Part shown: positions 7,031 to 16,093 of the stretch, in pieces | Layout: the number at the start of each line of letters is the position of its first letter | Numbering within the stretch: the first letter of the stretch is position 1 | Assembly (NCBI GenBank): GCA_001805055.1 | Contig: MHDZ01000018.1 | Coordinates: 1 to 32,663, forward strand | Direction of reading: 5' to 3' | Length of the DNA: 32,663 bases | Source: Nitrospirae bacterium GWC2_57_13 | Lineage (GTDB): Bacteria > Nitrospirota > UBA9217 | Notes under the pieces: generated by a model | What the model saw: the letters and a program-made list of their open reading frames with translations, nothing else | Databases searched by the model: none | Told to the model about the DNA's origin: nothing | Translations under genes and position numbers: made by a program

Positions 7031-8002
7031 TCACAGCATCTCGGCTGCTCCGATACCCTGTCTCCGCGTCAGGGTCCTGAGCCTGCCGATGGCCTGGCTC
7101 TCGATCTGGCGCACCCGTTCCCGCGTGATGCCGAATTCCTTGCCGATGCCGTCCAGCGTCTTCGGCTCATCGTTATTGAGACCGAACCGGAGCTCGATTA
7201 TCCGCCGCTCGTTATTCGACAGGCTTGTGAGCCATCCGTCGATATGGTCCCGCACCCTCCCTTCGTCGACAACGTGCTCCGGCGACGGGGCATGGCCGTC
7301 CCGTATGACATCCAGCAGCGTGTCCTCTTCTTCATCTCCGATGATCATATCAAGAGAGACCGTTTCCCGCGCAAGCTGCGCCAGCGTCCGTGCTTTCTCG
7401 ACGGATATCTCCATTTTCACCGCTATCTCCGGGACATGGGGCTGCCGGCCGATGGACTGCATCAGCCGCCGGGCCGCTCGGGAAAACTTATTTACCTCTT
7501 CCGCGATATGAACAGGCAGGCGCACGGTTCTGGTCTGGTTGATAATAGCGCGCTCAATGGCCTGCCTGATCCACCAGGTTGCATAGGTGCTGAACCTGTA
7601 CCCTTTTTCCCATTTGAACTTCTCCACCGCGCGGATCAGGCCCAGATTGCCTTCTTCGATGATATCGCAAAAATCGAGTCCGCGGTGGATATACCGCTTC
7701 CCGATGGAGACCACCAGCCGTAAATTGGCTTCGATCATCCATGACCGAGCGCCCTGATCACCATTGGAGACCCGCTTTGCCAGTTCCTGCTCCTGGGCAA
7801 AGGTGAGCAGCGGTGTTCGGCCTATCTCCTGCAGATACAATTTCACGCAGTCAATGTCTTCACCGGACTGCTTTTTTGCTGTCTCCGCCCTGCCGTCGTC
7901 TTCATCACGATCATGTCCGCTTTCATCAGCTATGCGCGGCTGATCGTCGAACGAAAGCTCTGCCACCCCATGATCCATCTCCTGCATCAGTTCTTCACGC
8001 AT
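7031..8002 (-). CDS. RpoS-like RNA polymerase sigma-70 family factor
   Basis: Alternative primary-like (group 2) sigma factor of 323 residues, close to RpoS (about 330). Order: a short acidic N-terminus without the large RpoD region 1.1/non-conserved block; region 1.2 (VKLYLQEIGRTPLLT, about 53-67); region 2 with NLRLVVSIGKRY, DIIEEGNLGLIRAVEKF and FSTYATWWIRQAIERAI (about 93-153); region 3 (about 165-240); and region 4 with LRFGLNNDEPKTLDGIGKEF and ITRERVRQIESQAIGRLR (about 271-309). The ATG at 8002 is preferred because GGAGGAG lies just upstream; the frame is open to 8212 but that stretch overlaps the upstream gene and is not sigma-like. A REC-only regulator ends 55 nt upstream, probably in the same operon. 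RpoS is the best match, but a general RpoD-like paralogue cannot be excluded. Confidence 0.9.
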   Translation of the reverse strand: MREELMQEMDHGVAELSFDDQPRIADESGHDRDEDDGRAETAKKQSGEDIDCVKLYLQEIGRTPLLTFAQEQELAKRVSNGDQGARSWMIEANLRLVVSIGKRYIHRGLDFCDIIEEGNLGLIRAVEKFKWEKGYRFSTYATWWIRQAIERAIINQTRTVRLPVHIAEEVNKFSRAARRLMQSIGRQPHVPEIAVKMEISVEKARTLAQLARETVSLDMIIGDEEEDTLLDVIRDGHAPSPEHVVDEGRVRDHIDGWLTSLSNNERRIIELRFGLNNDEPKTLDGIGKEFGITRERVRQIESQAIGRLRTLTRRQGIGAAEML

Positions 8003-8057
8003 GGGCTCCTCCATCTTCTGAACAAACACATAACAGCGCCCTGGCCGGCCGACGTGC

Positions 8058-8480
8058 TCATCCGGCCCTCCTGCCGCTTCCCCTACTGCCGGCTTGCTGG
8101 TCCGGCGGACCATGGATCGCAGCCTCGACAACTCGCTCAAACTCATCCTTGCTGACGGGCTTGTTGATATACTCGAACACGCCCAGGCTGAATGAATTGA
8201 AATAGGTTTCAATGTCTCCGTAAGCCGTCAGCATGATCACCGGAACCTCCGGCATAAACTGACGCAGTGACGTGATGAATTCCAGGCCATTCATACCGGG
8301 CATGCGAAAATCAGTGATGACGAGATCGCAGGCTTCAGCACGTTGAGCTGCACTGAGGGCTTCAATGCCTGATGGCCGGGTGATGACTTCGTATCCCATG
8401 TCGCTCAGCACTTCACCCAGGCTCCTGAGGCTTTCCGGTTCATCATCGACGACAAGGATGGTTTTCGCTGTTTTCATCAT
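8058..8480 (-). CDS. Stand-alone response regulator receiver (REC) protein
   Basis: A 140-residue CheY-like receiver with the acidic pair D12/D13, phospho-acceptor D57 (LVITDFRMPG), T85 (MLTAY) and conserved K107 (INKP). Beyond the REC fold there is only a short Gly/Arg-rich tail and no output domain. The start is at 8480 or 8477 (two adjacent ATG codons), with only a weak GGA upstream; the extra N-terminal residues from 8519 do not look like REC. It precedes the RpoS-like gene by 55 nt on the same strand. In other bacteria RpoS level is set by a receiver protein (RssB), so a role in controlling the adjacent sigma factor is a reasonable inference. Its kinase is unknown; the PAS kinase at 9973 is nearby. 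Confidence 0.92.
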   Translation of the reverse strand: MMKTAKTILVVDDEPESLRSLGEVLSDMGYEVITRPSGIEALSAAQRAEACDLVITDFRMPGMNGLEFITSLRQFMPEVPVIMLTAYGDIETYFNSFSLGVFEYINKPVSKDEFERVVEAAIHGPPDQQAGSRGSGRRAG

Positions 8481-8541
8481 TCCGTTATGAGTGCATGCCT
8501 GTATATGCAAGTACGGCATATTCCCTTTGCTAAAGCAAGGG

Positions 8542-8664
8542 ATGTGCCATAATTCCGCGATTGATGACTACCAACATATCAATGAGTTGCAGGCTTTAAG
8601 AAAAGAGGAAATAACAGAGCGGATTAATCTGGATGGTTCATTTTGGGCTGACGGGTCTTTTTAG
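8542..8664 (+). CDS. Doubtful 40-residue ORF on the plus strand
   Basis: An ATG at 8542 opens 40 codons (MCHNSAIDDYQHINELQALR at the start) and ends at a TAG overlapping the stop of the convergent NtrC-type gene by 4 nt. The sequence is more AT-rich than its neighbours and the predicted peptide looks soluble and helical. AAGG lies close upstream, and an imperfect hairpin (8522-8542) abuts the start. I recognise no family, and an ORF of this size can arise by chance; it could also be a remnant. Confidence 0.2.
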   Translation: MCHNSAIDDYQHINELQALRKEEITERINLDGSFWADGSF

Positions 8665-10013
8665 TCCATCTGCTTCAACTTGCGCTTAAGTGTTGAGAGA
8701 GAGATGTCCAGAGCACGTGCGGTCTGGCTCAAATTGCCCGAGCGCTGTCCAAGGGCGAAACGGATGTGCCTTTGCTCCAGGTCCGCAAGAGTGTCTATCG
8801 TCTCTCCGCCGCTGTCTGACCGCGAAGAGATGACATGAGAACGCGCTGCGCCGTCGCCGAGCAGCTCAGAAGGCCGCAGTTGTTCCCCTTTCTGGAGAAG
8901 AACGGCCCGCTCCAGCAGGTTCTTCAGCTCACGCACATTGCCGGGCCAGTCGTATCGGGCAAGAACGGCATATTCCGAAGCATCGAGCGATACTACCCGG
9001 CTGCTGGTGAGCTGGCGCACCAGGTGGTCACAGAGCAGGGGAACGTCTTCACGGCGCTCCCGCAGAGGAGGAAGATGGATACGGATAACGCTCAGCCGGT
9101 AGTAGAGGTCCTTCCGAAAGGCCCTTCCAAGGGTCTCATCCATGTTTACGCCCGTGGCCGCGATAATACGCACGCTGACCGGACGGCTCGACACTCCACC
9201 CAGCCGACGCACCTGCCTGTCCTCGAGGATGCCCAGCAGCTTCGCCTGAGTATGAAGGGGCATCTCTCCGATCTCATCAAGGAAGATCGTCCCGCCTTCG
9301 GCCATTTCGATCAAGCCCCGCTTGGACGCTACTGCTCCGGTAAAGGCCCCCTTCTCATATCCGAAGAGCTCGGCTTCGATTAGGGTCTCCGGCAGCGCTG
9401 CGCAGTTGATGCTGACAAAAGGCGCCTGCGCCGCGCCGCGCCGGTAATGGATCGCCTTTGCCGCAAGGGTCTTACCTGTCCCGGTCTCCCCCGTTATCAG
9501 GACCGGTGAGTCCGTTGTAGCCGCCAGTTCCACGAGCCGCAGTGCTTCGGAGAGGCCCTTTCCGCCGATAATGACCGCCTCATCAACGGCCTTGCTGCGT
9601 TCATAGTTCTGAAGCTGTTCGTACCGCTCCAATTCGATCATACGCAGGGCCTGCCGCACGGCAAGACCGAGTTCCTCAAGCTCAAAAGGCTTCGAGAGAT
9701 AGTCATGGGCGCCCGCCTTAAGGGCCTTGACGGCATGCTCGAAGCTGGGGAATGCAGTCGCAAAGATGATCTTTGTCTCGTCATTGTACTCGAGTATGGC
9801 AGTGCAGAGGCTGTGACCTTCCCCGTCAGGCAACTTCTGGTCGAGCAGCACCACGTCCACCCGCCGGCCGGTGAAAACAGCCCTTCCGTCGGCCACGGTA
9901 TGCGCTGCAACGACATCGACGGATTCATCTGAAAAATAATCCCGGACGGCGTCGCAGAATACCCTGTCGTCGTCAATGATCAGTAGTGTTCGTTTCCAGC
10001 TCTGTGCGCTCAC
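8661..10013 (-). CDS. Sigma54-dependent response regulator, NtrC family
   Basis: Transcription activator of sigma54 promoters controlled by phosphorylation, 450 residues with the full NtrC architecture. The receiver (about 8-125) has D14-D16, phospho-acceptor D58 (VVLLDQKLPDG) and K108. The AAA+ domain (about 148-375) has Walker A GETGTGKT (175-182), the sigma54-contact motif GAFTGA (222-227), Walker B TIFLDEIG (242-249) and the arginine-finger region FRKDLYYRL. A Fis-type helix-turn-helix lies at 408-448 (NLSQTARALDISLSTLKRKL). Its start overlaps the end of the histidine kinase gene by 41 nt, so the two are translationally coupled and surely a cognate pair. Targets are unknown, and no obvious -24/-12 promoter was identified in the window. 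Confidence 0.95.
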   Translation of the reverse strand: MSAQSWKRTLLIIDDDRVFCDAVRDYFSDESVDVVAAHTVADGRAVFTGRRVDVVLLDQKLPDGEGHSLCTAILEYNDETKIIFATAFPSFEHAVKALKAGAHDYLSKPFELEELGLAVRQALRMIELERYEQLQNYERSKAVDEAVIIGGKGLSEALRLVELAATTDSPVLITGETGTGKTLAAKAIHYRRGAAQAPFVSINCAALPETLIEAELFGYEKGAFTGAVASKRGLIEMAEGGTIFLDEIGEMPLHTQAKLLGILEDRQVRRLGGVSSRPVSVRIIAATGVNMDETLGRAFRKDLYYRLSVIRIHLPPLRERREDVPLLCDHLVRQLTSSRVVSLDASEYAVLARYDWPGNVRELKNLLERAVLLQKGEQLRPSELLGDGAARSHVISSRSDSGGETIDTLADLEQRHIRFALGQRSGNLSQTARALDISLSTLKRKLKQMD

Positions 10014-13000
10014 GCAGTACCTCCGGCAAGAATATATCGATGGTTGTTCCTTCGCCCTTCCGGCTCTCCACTGCTACGGTCCCATGCATGCGGGCGATCA
10101 TCTTTTTGACGATCACGAGCCCGAGCCCTGTGCCCTTTTCCTTCGTCGTATAAAAGGGCGTGAACAGGCGTTCCTGTTCTTCGCGGCTCATACCGCTCCC
10201 GTTGTCCTGCACGCGTATCCGTATGAGCCCTCCGGCGTTCGAAGCGCTGATGGCGACAGAAGGGCGTTCACGACCTTCCAGCGCGTCCGATGCGTTCGTC
10301 AGCACGTTCAGGAGAAGCTGTTGCAGCGCCCGGGGATCTGCCGCTACCTGCTCCGCTCCGGAAGACACGGCCGCGTCGACGGCAATACCCTTTTTCTGCA
10401 GATCCTCGGATACGAGGGAAAGGAACTTGTCCAGAAAGGAAGTGAGCTCAACGGCTTGAATGTCCGGCGTCTCGTATAAATTAAAATTCTTGAGCGACTT
10501 AAGAAGGTATTCGACCCGCCCCATCTGGCCGAGCGCCCGATCCACATACTCTCGTATCGCGTCCTGTGAAAGCCCTCCGAGCTTTGCTTTCAGAACACCC
10601 AGGATCATATTTACGGAATTTACGGGATTGCCGATCTCGTGCCGTATGCCGGAAAAGATAAACCCGATGCTGTTCATGGTGTCCACAGCCTGGGCAATGG
10701 ACTCAAGGCGCATCTTCTCGGTCACATCCCGTTTTATGGAAACGTAATTGACAACCTCGCCGTCAGCATCCCTGACCGGCGCATAGGTGCAGTCTTCGTG
10801 ATACAGCGTTCCGTCCTTTCGCCTGTTCACAAGAATCCCCCGCCAGACCCCGTTGCGCCGCAGCTCCTCGCGAAGCTGTTCGTAAAAATCCCGGCCATGA
10901 TGACCGCTGTCCAGGATATGAAGGTCCCCTCCCAGTATCTCCATGCTGCCATAGCCGGTGATCTGCTCAAAGGCCGGATTCACATACTCGATGTTTCCGC
11001 GAAGGTCAGTAATGACTACAGCCTCGGCTGCTGCCTCGACAGCCGCAACGAGCAGCTCACGCTCCGTTTCGGCCCTCCTGCGTTCCGTGACATCCACGAG
11101 GCTCAGCACAAGCCCAACAACCTTTTCCTCAGCGTCCTTCACCGGTTGGAGGCTCCAGTCCCAGTAGGTGGTACCCCGCTCAGGCTGCTCGGTATAGGTG
11201 AAGGGCTTCTCGAACACGGAGTAGGGCTCGCCGTTTTCGACGACGCGCCGGAATATGGACTCGTTCTCCCTGTGCGGATACAGGTCGAAATGGTTCTTCC
11301 CGACGAAGAAGTTAGGATCCTGGCCGTGCGCTTCGGCGTATTTCCTGTTGACCCTGATAAAATTGAAGCCGGGGTCCATATAGGCGATATGAATATGGAT
11401 ATTGGAGAACATCTGGGACATCAGCTCGCTGCTTTCCCGCAGGGCATTGTAGTTGTTTCTAAGATCGTCCTCCATATCGAACCGATTGACGGCTTCGCCG
11501 ATGAGGGTCGTCATGGTCTCGATGAACTCCACCGACTTTGGCGAAACCATTCCCTCACGTTCGTCTGCCAGATGGATCGCGCCGAGGACCGATCCCCGGT
11601 GCCGCAGGGGAACGATCGCCAGGGAGGTGAATCCGTTCCTTATACAGACGCCCCGATAACGCGATTGCTCCCTGTCGGACATGCCTTCGATGAATTTCAT
11701 TGTATTTCCCGAATAAAACGACCCTCCCGGTGACATAGCTGGTTTGTCCTGCGCCTCAATGGCGCCGGACATTACCCTGCTGCAGACACATTGATTCTCC
11801 TTCAGAAGGATCATATTCTCGGATTCCCAGAATTCCCTGCTGAATCCCCGGTACGCCTCATAGGGTATATGCCCCGTTCTATCCTTGATCCGGATCCCCA
11901 CATAGCGGCAGCCGCTCCAATCACCGATAATGTCGACCACGGCGTCCAGGTATTCCTTCCTCAATGATTGCTTGGCAAACTCCCTCAACAGGGCGTTCGT
12001 GGCGTTGAGCACATTTTCAGTTTCTTTCCGTGCCATGATGTCGCGGGCCACGGTAATGATATACTCCCGACCACCTTGAACGATATACCTGCTGCTCAAT
12101 TCAATGATTATCTTCGAACCATTCTTCCGCCGTACCTCAGTCTCGGAAACCCGGTACACTTTCTCCTTCAGCACACGGACCCGTTCCATCCACGTGGCAC
12201 GGTCGGAAATATGCACGGTGACATCCGTGACGCCCAGGCGGCTCATCTCCTCACGAGTATATCCCAGCAACTTGCAGGCAGACGTATTGAAATCGACGAA
12301 TCGGCCCGATGATACGTCCAGAAGAAAGATAGCATCATTCGTCTGCTCGATAAGTCCCTGGAACAGCTCGATCGACTCCGCTGCCTCGGCCAGTTCGTCC
12401 GTCCGGTCCTTGACGCGCACTTCCAGTTCGCCATGGGCGGCGCGCAAGGCATCTTCCAGCACCCTGCGGTCTTCGATGTCGATCACGGCAGTGCGGATCG
12501 ATCCGGCTGCTTCACCGCCCTGTTCCACGACGATGCTCTGCAGCTGGGCGTAGAACGGAGGACCGCCTCTTTTCCTCAGTCTGACCTCGCAGGTCTGCCG
12601 CACGCGGGTATCGCTCGCTTCCTTCACGTGCCTCCGGTATGTTCGCTTGTCATCATCACTCGCCAGAAAACCGGCAAAATGGGCATTGACCAATGAATGA
12701 CTGCCGACGCCCAACAACTGCGCGCCCGTCAGGTTCGCCTCGCGTATCGATCCGTGCCTGTCAATGGTAAAATAACCGACGGGCGCGAAATCGTATAACT
12801 CGACATATCTGCTGCGCGACTCCTCAAGCTCTGCCTGCGCCCTGCGCAGCTCCTCGTTCTGCATTTCCAGTTCGATCTGGTGCGTTCCCAGCTCCTGGAT
12901 AAGGCGCTGCGCCTCAATGGCAGAGAGTGTTTCCGCTGCCTTCGATCGGTTCCCGAGCTTCTTCTCCGCCTTCCTGCGAAGGACTGCGAGGCTGTCTTGA

Positions 13001-13020
13001 GATGTTTTGGTCTTTTTCAT
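9973..13020 (-). CDS. Multi-PAS/GAF sensor histidine kinase
   Basis: Probably cytoplasmic sensor kinase of 1015 residues; no membrane helix is evident. Order: N-terminal coiled coil (about 30-70, QELGTHQIELEMQNEELRRA), PAS1 (about 66-185), PAS2 (217-335), GAF (345-510), PAS3 (530-648), PAS4 (652-770), dimerisation/phospho-acceptor domain with H794 (GIRHEIGNPVNS), and the ATPase domain with N-box LLLNVLTNASDAL, DNGSGMS and GTGLGLVIVKKM (about 900-972). The ATG at 13020 is used; residues upstream to 13038 add nothing. It partners the NtrC-type gene that overlaps its 3' end. Its first 190 residues closely match the PAS protein encoded just upstream, indicating tandem duplication. The PAS/GAF ligands cannot be told from sequence; the GAF has a C-x-C pair (NQCVCSRV). 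Confidence 0.95.
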   Translation of the reverse strand: MKKTKTSQDSLAVLRRKAEKKLGNRSKAAETLSAIEAQRLIQELGTHQIELEMQNEELRRAQAELEESRSRYVELYDFAPVGYFTIDRHGSIREANLTGAQLLGVGSHSLVNAHFAGFLASDDDKRTYRRHVKEASDTRVRQTCEVRLRKRGGPPFYAQLQSIVVEQGGEAAGSIRTAVIDIEDRRVLEDALRAAHGELEVRVKDRTDELAEAAESIELFQGLIEQTNDAIFLLDVSSGRFVDFNTSACKLLGYTREEMSRLGVTDVTVHISDRATWMERVRVLKEKVYRVSETEVRRKNGSKIIIELSSRYIVQGGREYIITVARDIMARKETENVLNATNALLREFAKQSLRKEYLDAVVDIIGDWSGCRYVGIRIKDRTGHIPYEAYRGFSREFWESENMILLKENQCVCSRVMSGAIEAQDKPAMSPGGSFYSGNTMKFIEGMSDREQSRYRGVCIRNGFTSLAIVPLRHRGSVLGAIHLADEREGMVSPKSVEFIETMTTLIGEAVNRFDMEDDLRNNYNALRESSELMSQMFSNIHIHIAYMDPGFNFIRVNRKYAEAHGQDPNFFVGKNHFDLYPHRENESIFRRVVENGEPYSVFEKPFTYTEQPERGTTYWDWSLQPVKDAEEKVVGLVLSLVDVTERRRAETERELLVAAVEAAAEAVVITDLRGNIEYVNPAFEQITGYGSMEILGGDLHILDSGHHGRDFYEQLREELRRNGVWRGILVNRRKDGTLYHEDCTYAPVRDADGEVVNYVSIKRDVTEKMRLESIAQAVDTMNSIGFIFSGIRHEIGNPVNSVNMILGVLKAKLGGLSQDAIREYVDRALGQMGRVEYLLKSLKNFNLYETPDIQAVELTSFLDKFLSLVSEDLQKKGIAVDAAVSSGAEQVAADPRALQQLLLNVLTNASDALEGRERPSVAISASNAGGLIRIRVQDNGSGMSREEQERLFTPFYTTKEKGTGLGLVIVKKMIARMHGTVAVESRKGEGTTIDIFLPEVLRERTELETNTTDH

Positions 13021-13100
13021 ACATTCACCCGCCCGCACTCGGGCAGTTTTTTGTCATGACGGTCCTGCACACGTCTTTTATTCTTCCCCAATCACGGATT

Positions 13101-13892
13101 TCATTCGTTTTTCGGCAGGTCTTTGCTCACTTTTTCCGCGCACGCCGGGCATAGACAATGGGTGAATAATGTGTCCGTATGCGTGGTGATATACGCATCC
13201 ACCTGCTGCCAATATCCCTCATCATCGCGTATGCTCTTGCACCATGCGCAGATGGGCAGCAGGCCCTTTAACACTTTAAGCTTTGACAATGCAGCCTGCA
13301 GCTCGCCAATGAGTCTTTCCCGTTCTGTTTCCAGTATCTTACGCTCTTCTATGTCGACCACGGCCGTGCGGATCCAGCCGGCCTTTTCATCGATATTCTC
13401 TGCGGCAATGCTCTGCAGCTGAGCCGAGAAAGCCGGGCCGCCTCGCTTCTTCAGCCTGACCTCGCAGATCTGCCGGGCCTGGGTCCTGAACGCTTCCTTT
13501 CGGTGAGCGCTATAGGTCCGACGGTCCCCACTGTCTTCCATGAAGCTGATAAAAGAGGTTTCGATCAATGACCGGCCCGCGATCCCAAGCTGCTGTGCCC
13601 CGGTCAGGTTTACCTCCCGTATCAACCCGCGCGCGTCAACGGTGAAATAACCGACAGGAGCGAAGTCATATAACTCGACATATTTACTGCGCGATGCTTC
13701 AAGAGCTTCCTGGGCACTGCGCAGCTCATCGTTCTGCATTTCCAGTTCGATCTGGTGCGTTTGCAGCTCCTGAATGATCCGGCTGGCCTCAGGGGCGGAA
13801 AGCTTTATCGATTCCCCGAGCTGCTTCCCGAGCTTTTGTTCTGCGCTTTTCCGGAGTTTCGCAAGATCCGGCATCCCGGACTTTCTGTTCAT
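13101..13892 (-). CDS. Kinase-less PAS protein with C-terminal cysteine-rich domain
   Basis: A 263-residue cytoplasmic signalling protein: coiled coil (IIQELQTHQIELEMQNDELR, about 39-58), a PAS domain (about 65-190, YVELYDFAPVGYFTVDARG), a second short coiled coil, and a C-terminal module GLLPICAWCKSIRDDEGYW with C215, C218, C246, C248 and C251. That module recurs at the ends of PAS and receiver proteins in many bacteria as a probable metal-binding motif with no firmly assigned function. The sensor half is strikingly similar to residues 15-200 of the downstream kinase. The ATG at 13892 is chosen because GGAG lies 8 nt upstream; a GTG at 13901 is too close to it. The gene ends 80 nt before the kinase gene, so it may be the first gene of a three-gene unit. 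Confidence 0.85.
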   Translation of the reverse strand: MNRKSGMPDLAKLRKSAEQKLGKQLGESIKLSAPEASRIIQELQTHQIELEMQNDELRSAQEALEASRSKYVELYDFAPVGYFTVDARGLIREVNLTGAQQLGIAGRSLIETSFISFMEDSGDRRTYSAHRKEAFRTQARQICEVRLKKRGGPAFSAQLQSIAAENIDEKAGWIRTAVVDIEERKILETERERLIGELQAALSKLKVLKGLLPICAWCKSIRDDEGYWQQVDAYITTHTDTLFTHCLCPACAEKVSKDLPKNE

Positions 13893-14114
13893 ATCATTCA
13901 CTCCTGTCAGTCACATCCTCCATGGCCAGGAGAATGGTCCTCCGACAGCGCGTATTCAGGATTCAGCTCCCGGGGAACAAGCTGACAAAACTACACGGGA
14001 ACACCTGTCCTGCCAACCGGCTGCAATCATCGGTTCCCATTGACCGGTCCCCTCCGTAACGGAAAGGTCCGAATGTCCTGTGGATAATGCCGCCGACTTT
14101 ACGTCTATGCTGTC

Positions 14115-14143
14115 ATTTTACCAGTAGAAAGGAAAGGTTTCCA
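14115..14143 (-). promoter_or_regulatory. Possible promoter for the PAS/kinase/NtrC unit
   Basis: On the minus strand TGGAAA (14138-14143) and TAAAAT (14115-14120) are 17 nt apart, with an extended TGG before the -10. The leader to the ATG at 13892 would be about 215 nt. The rest of this 393-nt gap (13893-14285) shows a 7-bp inverted repeat (14217-14223 with 14236-14242) downstream of pheT without a T-tract, and no gene. Confidence 0.35.
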
Positions 14144-14285
14144 GACTTTTTCGTTTACAGGCATTCACAACGGCAGGTTGCATTCAGACAGGAGAGAAAT
14201 TACTCAAAGCCCTTGACCTCCGACAATGAATAAGTTCGGAGGCTCGAAAGAAGAAACATTCAGAAGGACTAAATCAGCACGACAC

Positions 14286-15986
14286 CTACGACTCTTTCGT
14301 TACTTCACCCAAAAGCGCGTTCAGATTGATCTCAAAGCAGGCGCAGGGCATGGTGATCTGACGTTTTTCGAGAACTGATGGCGCGAGCTCACCGATGAAT
14401 CCCAGATCCGTGGCGCCTGCAACCACCCTGCCGAACCGACCGGGAAGACAGAGCGGGTGCTCGGCACGCTCCAGCCGGTACTCGATGCCGAGATAGTACA
14501 GCAAAATATCGAGAGAGGACTGGATCTCGGAAAAGTTGGCTGCCGGATGCGAGTGGAGCGCGGCACAATGGAGCTCTGTCCGCGAGCCCATGTTCTCTCC
14601 AGCATCGTACACGGCCACTTCCCCTGCTTCAAAGATCCTGTGGGGATAAAAGGCCTTGGAACTTGCCGCTTCCACGCGAAGAAGCGATGGGACCACGCGG
14701 TTCCGGAGGACAGAGTAGGCGAGGGACATGGGGTTCTCCACCTCAACGAGCCGCTCTCCTGCAGACAGGACATCGTCCAGCTCTGCCCGTGCGCACAGGA
14801 TGTTGGACATGATCTCTTGAAAGCCGGCGCCCGTCATGTGGCCGCGGACCGTATCGGACAGAAGCTCCAGACCAGACAGGGACCCTACCGTGGACTGCTC
14901 TGGCATGAGGGGGCTGAAGGATTCGTATCCCCTGCTGATTGCGTAGTCCTCCACAAGGTCCACGCTGTGCATGATGTCATCTCGATAGGGCGGTGCTGTC
15001 ACAGAAAGCATTGCGCCTGCACCCTTCACGGCATGGCCGTAGGAGGCGAGCCGCTTTTTCACATCTGCTGCCAGGACCCTTTCGCCCAGCCCCTTCTGGA
15101 ACGATGCGAGGGAAACCTTGACGGGCCGGGACATGTTTACCGGGAAGGACACGCGTTTCCCGAGATCAGTGGCATAGGGGTACGTTACCAGCACAGGATC
15201 GATATCCGCCCCCCGGTCATAGAAACCGGCGGCCAGGATGTTGAGGGTCAATGCCGTCATCCGCATGTCCGTGCCCGTGACCTCGATCAGCACCTGCCGT
15301 GTCCTTGGCTTCACTTCACCGATATCCCGGCTGTTGATGATGGGCGGAAAGGACAGCACGCGGCCCATGCTGTCGATCAGCACCGGATAGGCGGAAAAGG
15401 GCCTGACGATCGCTCCGTATTCCTTGCCCTTGGGATGCTGCTCAAGTATCTCGGCCAGCGTGAGCTCCTTATCCATGCCCAGGGGCGTGAAGGAGACTGA
15501 TGACGGCTCTGCCAGCCGGTACTCTACGGGAAAGGCGATGCGGTCAAGCTCATAGATACCGATGGAGACCGTCGTGCGCTTGCGGCCGAAGATGTCGGCC
15601 AGTTTGTCCTGGCTCTGGATCATCTGAGCGAGCATGTCATCGGTCATGCGCAGGCCCGATGCGGTGCAGGCGGCAAGATAGGGACGGACCGACTTCATCT
15701 CTTTGGCAACGCTGATCACCCGCGTTGCCTTCCTGCCGGGACGGAAGTAGGGATGGTCCTCGGCCGCTCCTGTCAGGGCAATGCGGATCTGGCGCGCCAC
15801 GCCCTCGGCAGACCACAGATCGGGCCGGTTGCTGTCGGAAAGCTCCACCTTCAGATCATCGGTCTTCTCGACATACTCCTTCAGCTCCGCCTTGGCAAGC
15901 ATCAGGTGTTTCTCGAGCGCCGCAAGGGACAGCTTCTTACCGATCAGCGTTTCGAGGTCGTTTTTTTTAATGTCTATTGTAGGCAT
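14286..15986 (-). CDS. pheT: Phenylalanine-tRNA ligase beta subunit, archaeal/eukaryotic type
   Basis: Beta chain of PheRS, which charges tRNA-Phe with phenylalanine in the cytoplasm. At 566 residues it matches the short archaeal/eukaryotic form. The usual bacterial PheT is about 800 residues with an N-terminal tRNA-binding (EMAP-like) domain and a C-terminal FDX anticodon domain, both absent here. It starts directly with MPTIDIKKNDLETLIGKKLS. Recognisable segments include SDSNRPDLWSAEGVARQIR, the B3/B4 editing region (RPYLAACTASGLRM and FPPIINSRDIGEV) and the B5/catalytic-like part (PPYRDDIMHSVDLVEDYAI; PMSLAYSVLRNRVVPSLL). No Shine-Dalgarno is evident. It follows pheS after 277 nt of repeat-rich DNA, an unusual spacing for this gene pair. 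Confidence 0.92.
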   Translation of the reverse strand: MPTIDIKKNDLETLIGKKLSLAALEKHLMLAKAELKEYVEKTDDLKVELSDSNRPDLWSAEGVARQIRIALTGAAEDHPYFRPGRKATRVISVAKEMKSVRPYLAACTASGLRMTDDMLAQMIQSQDKLADIFGRKRTTVSIGIYELDRIAFPVEYRLAEPSSVSFTPLGMDKELTLAEILEQHPKGKEYGAIVRPFSAYPVLIDSMGRVLSFPPIINSRDIGEVKPRTRQVLIEVTGTDMRMTALTLNILAAGFYDRGADIDPVLVTYPYATDLGKRVSFPVNMSRPVKVSLASFQKGLGERVLAADVKKRLASYGHAVKGAGAMLSVTAPPYRDDIMHSVDLVEDYAISRGYESFSPLMPEQSTVGSLSGLELLSDTVRGHMTGAGFQEIMSNILCARAELDDVLSAGERLVEVENPMSLAYSVLRNRVVPSLLRVEAASSKAFYPHRIFEAGEVAVYDAGENMGSRTELHCAALHSHPAANFSEIQSSLDILLYYLGIEYRLERAEHPLCLPGRFGRVVAGATDLGFIGELAPSVLEKRQITMPCACFEINLNALLGEVTKES

Positions 15987-16093
15987 CGTCGTTTAAATCC
16001 CAAAAAACAAAACCCAAATCTCAAATAAGCTCCAAAGGGCAATAATCAATGACTATAAGACGGCAGCGGTAACCACTGATGAACACATGAAGA

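Noticed and set aside
14217-14242. Stem-loop after pheT as a terminator or part of a tRNA
   Set aside because: Only 7 bp with a 12-nt loop and no T-tract; no cloverleaf or TTCGA-type arm can be folded around it.
14457-15500. 347-residue plus-strand ORF
   Set aside because: Antisense to pheT and without recognisable domain sequence.
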